Shown in pieces: positions 1 through 6,709 of a stretch of 21,872 nucleotides of DNA. The position numbers were made by a program, and so were the translations under genes. The notes under the pieces were generated by a model. The model ran no database searches, was not told where the DNA came from, and was given only the letters and a program-made list of their open reading frames with translations. The stretch is from UBA11098 sp041671525 (GTDB lineage: Bacteria; Patescibacteriota; Minisyncoccia; Moranbacterales; UBA2206), in the NCBI GenBank assembly GCA_041671525.1, contig JBAZBJ010000016.1, positions 1-21,872 of the forward strand, written 5' to 3'. The number at the start of each line of letters is the position of its first letter. Within the stretch, counting starts at the first letter, position 1.

Positions 1-164
1 TTAAAAGCGTATCATTTGGATTTAGAAACATTGATAATTATATTGCTAAAGTAACCCTCGCATTCATACCATTTCTGATGTTAATTCAACACACTATTTG
101 TTAAAGAGCCAAACCAAAAAAACGCCTTCGCGACGTTTTCACAAAATTAACGCTTTTTCGGCTC
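1..164. other. Window-edge spacer with no recognisable gene
   Basis: No credible reading frame runs through this stretch; all frames close after short distances. The only structure seen is a weak inverted pair, AGAGCC at 105-110 and GGCTCT at 160-165, enclosing an AACG-rich segment. This could be a terminator or transposon-end structure downstream of the transposase, but the stem is short and I cannot assign it. Confidence 0.4.
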
Positions 165-215
165 TTAGGGACTAAGTCCCCAACAGTACAGGAGGGTTAA
201 GGGACTTAGTCCCTA
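165..215. repeat. REP-like inverted pair downstream of the transposase
   Basis: Two copies of the 13-base near-palindrome GGGACTTAGTCCC lie in opposite orientation at 168-180 and 201-213, about 20 bases apart. Each copy can form its own hairpin, and the two can also pair with each other, as in bacterial BIMEs. They lie just past the 3' end of the RAYT-type transposase on the minus strand. The same unit recurs at 679-710 and 915-927. That link between a Y1 transposase and neighbouring palindromes is what is known for RAYT/REP systems; mobilisation by this enzyme is inferred. Confidence 0.8.
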
Positions 216-230
216 GGTGTCCCCAAGTAG

Positions 231-896
231 TCACTCTAACACTAATTTTTCCATATCCTTCTTATCTTTCATCGCCAACGCATTTGTCTTGGCATATTCC
301 CGATATTCTTCGTTATTTTTGAATTGGCCAAGAACCATCTCTTTATTGCATAATATCCCCTTTCTTTTACCCATATAATCCAAAAAACTGCACCACTTAT
401 AATCTTCAGCTTCTTCGATTCCGTGAACCTCGCTATTGCAATTTACATACGCTGAAAGATACAGCAGATATTCATTGGAATTTATGTGGATTGATTTAAA
501 TGGACCTTGAAAGAGCGAACCTGATCTCTTCTGCTTTTTATTGAAATAAGTAGTATAACCAGAACTCAATTTAAGCATGAACTTGCTTATTCCCCCATCC
601 CCAAGTTGTTTCAAGATAAAATGAAAATGGTTCGGATTCAGACAGTATGCGATAATCTCAACTATTGGGGAAGTTGCAGGGACTAAGTCCCCAATTGGGG
701 ACTTAGTCCCTAAGACCACTTCGCTTTGCTTAAAACTATTTTGATAAATACTTCCGATTGCGTCTTGTCGATTAAATTCCTGAATGCTTAACAAAAATCT
801 TTCAAAATATTCCTCGCCCAAAAATACATCACGCTTATCTACTCCGCGATTATAAATATGATAATATTCCCCATTTGCAAATTGAGTTTTTCTCAT
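231..896 (-). CDS. REP-associated (RAYT / IS200-like Y1) transposase
   Basis: This 221-aa protein belongs to the Y1_Tnp single-strand DNA transposase family, probably the REP-associated RAYT branch. The N-terminus has the family opening YHIYNRGVDKRDVF (residues 12-25). The metal-binding HUH motif is seen as NPNHFHFILKQ (about residues 87-97). A GYTTYFNKK segment (about 113-121) supplies the likely catalytic tyrosine, followed by GSLFQGPFKSI and a YLSAYVNCN segment typical of the family. RAYT enzymes nick and join single-stranded REP hairpins. GGGACTTAGTCCC palindromes flank the gene on both sides and one sits inside it. The internal palindrome (678-711) encodes a loop (about residues 62-73) before the HUH strand that most relatives lack. 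The frame stays open, so the gene looks intact. A TATAAA-like hexamer lies 7 bases before the ATG. It ends in TGA. Confidence 0.88.
   Translation of the reverse strand: MRKTQFANGEYYHIYNRGVDKRDVFLGEEYFERFLLSIQEFNRQDAIGSIYQNSFKQSEVVLGTKSPIGDLVPATSPIVEIIAYCLNPNHFHFILKQLGDGGISKFMLKLSSGYTTYFNKKQKRSGSLFQGPFKSIHINSNEYLLYLSAYVNCNSEVHGIEEAEDYKWCSFLDYMGKRKGILCNKEMVLGQFKNNEEYREYAKTNALAMKDKKDMEKLVLE
678..711. repeat. Perfect 34-bp palindrome inside the transposase gene
   Basis: GGGACTAAGTCCCC (679-692), AATT (693-696) and GGGGACTTAGTCCC (697-710) form a perfect palindrome, extended one pair by A678-T711. It is two head-to-head copies of the REP-like unit found on both sides of this gene. It lies in-frame in the coding sequence and encodes part of a loop containing SPIGDLVPATSP. 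Strand is meaningless for a palindrome. Confidence 0.9.
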
Positions 897-910
897 TGAA
901 GTTTTTATAA

Positions 911-931
911 CTTAGGGACTTAGTCCCTAAG
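911..931. repeat. REP-like palindrome between transposase and ATPase gene
   Basis: A 21-base perfect palindrome (10-base arms around one central base, core GGGACTTAGTCCC at 915-927) spans the gap between the two minus-strand genes. It overlaps the TAG stop of the upstream ATPase gene (927-929) and lies just before the transposase start. It may act as a transcription or mRNA-stability boundary, or as a transposase target. Confidence 0.85.
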
Positions 932-3413
932 TGGTCATCTTAATCTTTGTCCGTTCCATGATTTCGCGGTTGACGATGGTGCGGTCACGGCCATATTTGA
1001 GGCGAGAAAGTTCCTTCAAGGCGTTAGCGATTTCTTGGTCGCCCTTGGTCGGTGGGTAGGTTTTCATGTTGAACGGTTTGGTCAGCACATTGTTCACCAA
1101 GATCCGCGCGAAACAATTGTAGTTGTCCACGTTCACCAGGTCGTTGCGCGTGAAGACCGGTTCAAATTGTTTTTCCAAAAATTCCGCGTCTTCCGGACCG
1201 ACCCGGAATGACACCATCGAACCGACGTTGCCAAACACCGCCTTGGAAATTTCTTCTTTGAGCTGCGCGATAAATTGGTGCGCCAAAATCAAGACCAACT
1301 TATATTTACGCGCCTCGGACAAAATCTGCGCAATGGAATTGGTCGTCACGTTTTGGAATTCGTCCAGATACAGATAGAAATCCACGCGTTCGTCTTCCGG
1401 AATGTCCACGCGTGACAGCGCGCCCATCAAGATCTTGCCCACCACTACCATGCCGAGCAAGCGCGCGTTGATCTCACCGATCCGACCCTTGGACAGATTG
1501 ATGAGCAGAATTTTTTTGTTGTTCATGATATCCTTGAAATCGATTGTGCTTTTCTGCTGCGCGATGATCGGCCGCATCATGTCATTGGAAATGAAAGTCG
1601 TCAGCTTGGAAGTGATGTAGGGCACCATATTGGCCAGCGCCGCTTCCCCGCCCGCCTTTTCGGCCTCCTTGGTCCAAAAATCCACCACGATCGGATTGGT
1701 ACAGCGTGAAATTTTCATGCGCCGGAAATCTTCATCCGCCAGCACTTTGGAAATTTCCATGAGCGTCGAGCCGGTCTCCGGATCATCCATGATGAGCAGC
1801 ATGGCATTGCGCATATATTGTTCAAACATCGGACCGCCGGTCGATTTCAAATCATATAATTGATCAAAAATCCCGATCATCTCATTGATGACGAAAGTTT
1901 TTTGTTCCGGGTGCGCCGGATCATATTCCAGCATATTAAGCCCGAATGGCCGCTCCACGTCGGCCGGGTTGAAAATGATCACATCCTCAGCGCGCTCTTT
2001 GGGAATCGCCGTCAAAATGTCTTCAATTGCGTCACCGTGCGGATCGATAAAACAAAAGCCGCGACCATCCCGGGCGTCCTGCTTGGCCATCTCTTGCAAA
2101 AAATTGGACTTACCGGTCCCGGTCTGTCCGATAGTATAGAGATGGCGGCGCCGATCCACCTCTGCCAGCTTGATCGGCGTGGTCACACCACGATATTCAT
2201 TAAAGCCCATTTGCAGCCCGTCTGACGGGATGTCCAACGGCGGTGGCGCCGCGTTGGATTTCAACCATTTGATTTTGGGCGTTTCCGTGGCGGATATCGG
2301 CAAATGAAAAATACTGGCGATTTCTTCCGTATTCAGGATCATCGCCTCTTCTTGCACGAAATTGCGAAAAATAAAATCATACGCGATGTCTTGCTGCTTC
2401 AACCTTTTTTTAATCTTGAAGCTGTTGATGTCGGAATTTTCAAACTGCGCGAAAGCATTTTCCATCTGCGCCAAAATTTGTTGCGCCCGTTCCTCCGTGG
2501 CGGCGGAAGCAATCAAGCGAATGTTGACCTCAAAGCCGGTCTTGCTGGCTTTTTGTTCCAGACCTTTGACAATTTCCTGTTCTTCGGGAGTAAGCTGAAT
2601 CGTTTTTGACTCAAAAGGATTACTTTTTTCTTCCTTGTTTTTGGAGGCTAGAACCGTGTCATAAAAAGTGCTGCCCAATTCTTTGCCAATCTTGGCCGCG
2701 TAGGATCGGTTATGCACATCTTTCAGCCGCTTGCCCTGTTGCATTTTGTGCGCGATCGCCCGACCAGCCGAACGCCAGCCCGGATCGGTCGGTTTCAGGA
2801 TAATCTGCACCGCCGCCCCCTCTTGCTCAGTATTCAGTTTGCTCAAAGCGTTGGTCACCGCGTTCAACGGATCGATTTCCAAATTTTCATATGTTTTGAT
2901 TGGAAAAATATACTCTTCTTTCAATTGCAGCACCGCCGCGGCCGTGACAGAGCCCGGAAAAAAAATATTAAAATCCTTGGAAGTTTCCAGTGCGGCGTTC
3001 GGGAAAAAACTGTGGATCTGTTTTTCCACCGATTCGCGAAATTTTTTCGGGATGGACACGAAAAAGATAATCTCCTCATCCTTGGCGGAATTGGCGATTT
3101 CAAAGGAAATATGCGGCTTGTCATAGAGCATCCGATACCAAAAACCTTTGTTTTCGCGCAAGGTCGAAAGCGAGGTCAACAGTTGTTCCATCGCCCCGAT
3201 TTCTTCTTTCCAAGCTTCTTGTTTGCCATTTTCTTCTTTCGCTTTCAAGACCCTGGAAACGCGGATAATTTCCAAGTCCATGCTCATTGAGCGATTGAGC
3301 TGCGAGCGAAAGCCCATAAAACTGCGGAATACGATCCAAGAGCCGCTGAGCAAACTCAAAAAACCAAAGAAAATGGTCAGGGGCAGCAAGATGGAATTCA
3401 AATCACCTGTCAT
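927..3413 (-). CDS. Membrane-anchored TraG/VirD4-like (TraM-recognition type) ATPase
   Basis: This 828-aa protein looks like a conjugative coupling-type P-loop ATPase, a family that pumps or remodels DNA or protein substrates at the inner membrane. A hydrophobic helix at about residues 8-30 should anchor it. The middle holds Walker A GQTGTGKSN (about residue 428), then a FCFIDPHGD strand; Walker B is YLYLDEFQN near residue 680, followed by a sensor-like LILAHQF. No relaxase or full type IV secretion set is in view, so the substrate is unknown; CPR genomes often encode such ATPases without a conjugation system. Two small acidic or coiled-coil genes lie upstream on the same strand (gap 88 bases, occupied by a repeat arm) and are probably co-transcribed. 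The start has no Shine-Dalgarno. The TAG stop lies in a palindrome. A VirB4/FtsK-like pump is the alternative reading. Confidence 0.8.
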   Translation of the reverse strand: MTGDLNSILLPLTIFFGFLSLLSGSWIVFRSFMGFRSQLNRSMSMDLEIIRVSRVLKAKEENGKQEAWKEEIGAMEQLLTSLSTLRENKGFWYRMLYDKPHISFEIANSAKDEEIIFFVSIPKKFRESVEKQIHSFFPNAALETSKDFNIFFPGSVTAAAVLQLKEEYIFPIKTYENLEIDPLNAVTNALSKLNTEQEGAAVQIILKPTDPGWRSAGRAIAHKMQQGKRLKDVHNRSYAAKIGKELGSTFYDTVLASKNKEEKSNPFESKTIQLTPEEQEIVKGLEQKASKTGFEVNIRLIASAATEERAQQILAQMENAFAQFENSDINSFKIKKRLKQQDIAYDFIFRNFVQEEAMILNTEEIASIFHLPISATETPKIKWLKSNAAPPPLDIPSDGLQMGFNEYRGVTTPIKLAEVDRRRHLYTIGQTGTGKSNFLQEMAKQDARDGRGFCFIDPHGDAIEDILTAIPKERAEDVIIFNPADVERPFGLNMLEYDPAHPEQKTFVINEMIGIFDQLYDLKSTGGPMFEQYMRNAMLLIMDDPETGSTLMEISKVLADEDFRRMKISRCTNPIVVDFWTKEAEKAGGEAALANMVPYITSKLTTFISNDMMRPIIAQQKSTIDFKDIMNNKKILLINLSKGRIGEINARLLGMVVVGKILMGALSRVDIPEDERVDFYLYLDEFQNVTTNSIAQILSEARKYKLVLILAHQFIAQLKEEISKAVFGNVGSMVSFRVGPEDAEFLEKQFEPVFTRNDLVNVDNYNCFARILVNNVLTKPFNMKTYPPTKGDQEIANALKELSRLKYGRDRTIVNREIMERTKIKMTT

Positions 3414-3461
3414 GATGTGTTTTTATTTATATTTTACTTCACCTAGGCTTATTTGTTTTTT

Positions 3462-3500
3462 GTAATTCGTACATTCGTATTAATTCGTAATTCGTAGGGA
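3462..3500 (-). repeat. Single arm of a four-word TACGAAT repeat element
   Basis: Read on the minus strand, this spacer has four copies of TACGAAT (one extended), with the same spacing as the arms at 17631-17737. Over 33 bases (3468-3500) it matches 17708-17740 except for a 3-base block in the middle. Here only one arm is present, directly after the stop of the gene at 3502-3945, so it cannot form the long hairpin seen at the other sites. Confidence 0.75.
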
Positions 3501-3501
3501 C

Positions 3502-3945
3502 TCACAACTCTTTGATCAAACCTTTTTTCAGGAGAGCATCGTGCAATTCTTCACCCAGCAAGCGGTCATGAAATTCATCCAGGGCATAGTTGTCTTCCAA
3601 GTGTCGGGCTACCTTGACCGCGTGCACCACACCCTTGGTGGTTGCCAGCTTGATCAGCGTTTCGATTTTGGACTCTTCCTCATCCGAGCTATGTATGATA
3701 TGTGCGTCCGTCGCGACAGTTTTATCATCCGCCGGTTGCGCCTGCGTCTGCACTTTGGACAAAATTTTATTGTAAGCGCTGTCCTTTTCCACCACGCCCT
3801 CTTGCCGACTTTCTGGCTTTTTTTCCAGCACAAAATCCGCCGCTTTTTCCTTTTTTACGCCCGCCTCTTCGCCCTTCTCAACTCCGCCGGTAAACTTATT
3901 CTTCAGATCGAGATCATCATCTTCAATTGGTTCCAGATTACCCAT
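3502..3945 (-). CDS. Small acidic hypothetical protein, partner of the ATPase operon
   Basis: A 147-aa protein I cannot name. The first 90 residues are highly charged and probably disordered (many E, D and K). The last 55 residues look folded and helical, with IETLIKLATTKG, HAVKVARHLEDNYALDEFHDRLL and a leucine-rich end. I recall similar C-terminal helices beside TraG-like ATPases in CPR genomes, but did not check this. It lies between the coiled-coil gene (34 bases upstream) and the ATPase gene, all on the minus strand, so a cytoplasmic adaptor or substrate role is a reasonable guess. No signal peptide or membrane segment is visible. Confidence 0.7.
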   Translation of the reverse strand: MGNLEPIEDDDLDLKNKFTGGVEKGEEAGVKKEKAADFVLEKKPESRQEGVVEKDSAYNKILSKVQTQAQPADDKTVATDAHIIHSSDEEESKIETLIKLATTKGVVHAVKVARHLEDNYALDEFHDRLLGEELHDALLKKGLIKEL

Positions 3946-3979
3946 ATGTTTTAATTAGTGGATTAATTTTTCCTGTCGC

Positions 3980-4786
3980 TTATTCTCCGTCCGCTTGTTC
4001 GATGGCTAATTGAGAAAGTCTCTGCGTCCACTCATGCAAAGTTTCGCCCGCAACCGATGCGCCCTTGTCACCCAACGTTTCTTTCAGTTTATGCAAAAAA
4101 TTTTTGATCTCCGCGTCCTCGTGCCAATAGAATTTCAGCGCCGCTTGTCCCAGAGTCAGCTTTTTGATTTCCTTCCAGCTAACATCCCGGGCCAGCGCTT
4201 TGCGGAAGACCTTGATAGCTGATGCTGCCTTGCCTTTGGCGATATGCTTTTGGAAAGCGGCAAAATGATTGACCTCCTTTTCCATGTTCTCAATCTCAAC
4301 CGGTTTTGTTTTGCGCACCCGCGTTTTCTTGCTTTTTGCCTCCGGAATTTCAAGCTCAGCTTCCGCCATGATTTCTTTGACAACCGGATCGAATTTGTCG
4401 ATTTCTTCCAAACCAGTTTCCAGCAGCGCCAGTTTTTCCCGATAAGCTCCAGTCGCCTCTCTCAATTTAGCTCTCAGACTTTCCTGCTCTTTTTGCGCTT
4501 CGCCCAGACTCACCGCCACAAACAGTGATTTGAATTGTTGGAACACCCCATCGTGCTTATTTTTCGCTTCTAAATATGCTCCTTCGGCCGTTTCCATCGC
4601 CACTCTGAGTTCCTCAATCTCTTTCGTCAACTTTTGAATTTCTTGCCGCCTTTGCGTCGCGGCTGAATCAACTTCCGGTTGCCCGTCTGTTTCAAATATC
4701 TTCCCCGACGTCAAAACAGGTTCTGTCTTTTGATCAAAATCAGTTTCTGCACCACTCAATTTTATCCGATCCTCCCCCCGATACAT
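3980..4786 (-). CDS. Coiled-coil hypothetical protein, first gene of the ATPase operon
   Basis: A 268-aa protein of unknown function. Residues about 45-155 are rich in E, K, L and A with heptad character, pointing to a long coiled coil. The C-terminal 90 residues contain aromatic-rich helices (ISWKEIKK-like, LKFYWHEDAEIKNFL). There is no signal peptide or transmembrane segment. Start choice is uncertain: the first ATG (4786) has no ribosome site, but a strong GGGGGGAGG lies inside the frame 11 bases before a TTG codon at residue 10, so translation may begin at that TTG (about 4759). An extended -10 promoter (4827-4835) precedes the gene. It probably leads the operon that ends with the ATPase. 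Confidence 0.65.
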   Translation of the reverse strand: MYRGEDRIKLSGAETDFDQKTEPVLTSGKIFETDGQPEVDSAATQRRQEIQKLTKEIEELRVAMETAEGAYLEAKNKHDGVFQQFKSLFVAVSLGEAQKEQESLRAKLREATGAYREKLALLETGLEEIDKFDPVVKEIMAEAELEIPEAKSKKTRVRKTKPVEIENMEKEVNHFAAFQKHIAKGKAASAIKVFRKALARDVSWKEIKKLTLGQAALKFYWHEDAEIKNFLHKLKETLGDKGASVAGETLHEWTQRLSQLAIEQADGE

Positions 4787-4826
4787 AATGTTGTTTTGTT
4801 TTTATAAAATATTTCCGGCTACCATT

Positions 4827-4835
4827 ATTATACCA
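4827..4835 (-). promoter_or_regulatory. Extended -10 promoter for the ATPase operon
   Basis: On the minus strand TGG followed by a perfect TATAAT (hexamer 4832-4827) forms an extended -10 element. The -35 region is weak (CTGATA-like). Transcription would start near 4820, about 34 bases before the first ATG at 4786. Confidence 0.65.
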
Positions 4836-4884
4836 CACTTAAGCTTTTATCAGTGCATGTGGATAACTTACGGAATCGAAATGA

Positions 4885-4913
4885 TTGGTTTGGGACAAAT
4901 TTTATGCTACAAT
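4885..4913 (+). promoter_or_regulatory. Promoter for the membrane glycosyltransferase operon
   Basis: TTGGTT (4885-4890), a 17-base spacer and TACAAT (4908-4913) with a TGC extended -10 just before it. Transcription would start near 4920, giving a leader of about 19 bases before the ATG at 4939. It is divergent from the minus-strand promoter at 4827-4835, so this 150-base gap drives both operons. Confidence 0.7.
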
Positions 4914-4938
4914 TACCGCATAACCACAAAAAACACTT

Positions 4939-5100
4939 ATGCAAAAATATCAAATCTTTGCCGTCTCGGCCGCCCTGCTCATCCTGGCCAACTATTGGTT
5001 CATTCTGAGCAGCAATCCGCTGATTCCCCGCTCCCTCGACTATGTCGCGTATGGTTTCTTTATTTTTGGAATATATAAATTATTTCAAAAAGAAGTTTAA
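4939..5100 (+). CDS. Small two-helix membrane protein
   Basis: A 53-aa reading frame starting MQKYQIFAVSAALL and ending LFQKEV. It has two hydrophobic segments (about residues 6-24 and 35-49) joined by a short polar loop with SSNPLIPRSLD, so it should be a hairpin inner-membrane protein with both ends on the same side. It begins about 19 bases after a good promoter and ends 28 bases before the first GT39-like gene, so it is very likely the first gene of that operon. Function is unknown; a small partner of the glycosyltransferases is possible. The frame overlaps the spurious upstream extension of the next gene (ATG at 5042), which argues against that longer start. Confidence 0.68.
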   Translation: MQKYQIFAVSAALLILANYWFILSSNPLIPRSLDYVAYGFFIFGIYKLFQKEV

Positions 5101-5128
5101 CAAAAAAATCAAAAAAACTGACAAAAAA

Positions 5129-6691
5129 ATGCAAAACAAAAAAATTCTGACGGTTATCTTGGTAGCCTTGATTGTCGCACTGGGACTTTTCCTGCGAATC
5201 TACAATATAGACAGTGCGCCACCGGGCATTTATCCGGATGAGGCAGTGAACGCCGAAGACGCCATCCGCGCCAACACCACCGGACAATATCAATGGTTTT
5301 ATCCGGCTAATCAAGGACGCGAAGGTCTTTTCATGAATTTGATCGCGCTCTGTTTTAGGCTTTTTGGCATCAGTATCCTGACTCTGAAATTGCCGGCTAT
5401 TCTCGCCGGCACCCTGACCATTCTGGGCACATTCTTGCTCGCCAAAGAACTTTTCAACCGAAACGTCGGTCTGATCAGCTCTCTTTTGGTTGCCGTTTCT
5501 TTTTGGGCGATCAATTTCAGCCGCATTTCTTTCCGGGCCAACCTACTGCCGCTCATTCTGGTCTTTGCTTTTTATTTTCTCTTCCACGGCATACGCACAG
5601 AAAAAAAGTATAACTTCGCTATCAGCGGAGCCATCCTTGGTCTGGGTATGCATACCTACATCGCTTTCCGCATCACGCCATTGATTCTTGTTTTTCTCCT
5701 AATTTCCCTCATCTTGACCCATCAAAATTTTCTCAAAAAAAATTGGCCATCTCTGATTATTTTTATCGCCACCATACTCATTACGTCCGCACCGATGTTT
5801 TATACCCTCTACATTGCCCATCCGGAATATGCCGGCTCGCGCTCCGACTCAATTTCCGTGCTTTCTCCCGCTGTTAACAATGGCAACCTGGTTGGAACAT
5901 TTTTACGCAGCTTCAGTTTGAGCTTGGTAAAATACAATTTTTGGGGTGACCAAAATTGGCGCCACAATTACCCCCCATACCCATTGCTTGATCCGTTGGC
6001 TGGCATTGCTTTTCTTTTTGGCTTTATCTATGCCTTGTTAAAATTTTTGCGCCTGACCTATCTGCGTCTTTTCAAGAAGATCCGTGACGATAAATTAAAC
6101 ATCTATACCCTGCTGGTCGTTTGGTTTTTTGCGATGCTGGTACCGGAGTTTATGACCGCCGAGAGCAATCCCCACGCGCTACGCTCCATCGGCACGCTGC
6201 CGGTTGTCTTCATTTTTGCCGGCCTGACTTTTAATTATTTTCTCGGCAAATCCAAGCAGCAGACTTATCTGATCGGAAAAATTACCGTCAGCCTGGTCAT
6301 TTTGATGCTTATCACCATCAGTCTGTTCAATTCAGTAAAATATCACTATTTATGGGCCAACAAACCGGTGGTTGCCGACTCCTTCAACAAGAACCTGACC
6401 GACATTTCCCGCTATCTGCAAACCTTGCCGCCGGACAAGCACACCTATGTCATCACCAGCTACAATACGTTGGAAAAATTGCCCATTTATGTTTTCAACT
6501 CCACCCGAACCAACACCCAATATCTCTTCACTAATCAGGTTGATCGGATCCAGCCCGGTGACAATCCATTCGTGATCGTGATGACTGCCCGCCACGAAGA
6601 CGCGCTCAGCGCCCTCCAAGTTCGCTATCCGGCTCTGCAGATGGAGCGGATCGAGGCTCCTCTCGGCAGCGTCTATTATATTTTAGAATAA
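5129..6691 (+). CDS. GT39-like (GT-C fold) membrane glycosyltransferase
   Basis: A 520-aa multi-pass membrane protein of the ArnT/PMT-like glycosyltransferase group, which transfers a sugar from a polyprenyl-phosphate donor to lipids or proteins on the outer face of the membrane. After the first helix (ILTVILVALIVALGLFLRI) comes the first-loop acidic motif in GIYPDEAVNAEDAI, where the Asp-Glu pair is the expected catalytic and metal site. About ten further hydrophobic helices follow, then a C-terminal globular tail of about 100 residues. I chose ATG 5129 because it lies right before the first helix; the ATG at 5042 would overlap the 53-aa gene and add a lysine-rich leader. No Shine-Dalgarno is visible. 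It is followed directly by a second family member; acceptor and sugar cannot be deduced. Confidence 0.82.
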   Translation: MQNKKILTVILVALIVALGLFLRIYNIDSAPPGIYPDEAVNAEDAIRANTTGQYQWFYPANQGREGLFMNLIALCFRLFGISILTLKLPAILAGTLTILGTFLLAKELFNRNVGLISSLLVAVSFWAINFSRISFRANLLPLILVFAFYFLFHGIRTEKKYNFAISGAILGLGMHTYIAFRITPLILVFLLISLILTHQNFLKKNWPSLIIFIATILITSAPMFYTLYIAHPEYAGSRSDSISVLSPAVNNGNLVGTFLRSFSLSLVKYNFWGDQNWRHNYPPYPLLDPLAGIAFLFGFIYALLKFLRLTYLRLFKKIRDDKLNIYTLLVVWFFAMLVPEFMTAESNPHALRSIGTLPVVFIFAGLTFNYFLGKSKQQTYLIGKITVSLVILMLITISLFNSVKYHYLWANKPVVADSFNKNLTDISRYLQTLPPDKHTYVITSYNTLEKLPIYVFNSTRTNTQYLFTNQVDRIQPGDNPFVIVMTARHEDALSALQVRYPALQMERIEAPLGSVYYILE

Positions 6692-6709
6692 GTGTTAAAT
6701 TACGATAAA

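Noticed and set aside
1..100. 3' end of another protein gene at the left edge
   Set aside because: All frames on both strands hit stops within a few codons and show no protein-like composition.
2712..3290. 192-aa plus-strand open frame
   Set aside because: It lies antisense to the well-supported ATPase gene and has no family motifs.
5042..5128. Upstream start for the first GT39-like gene
   Set aside because: It overlaps the better-supported 53-aa gene and adds a lysine-rich leader not expected in this family.
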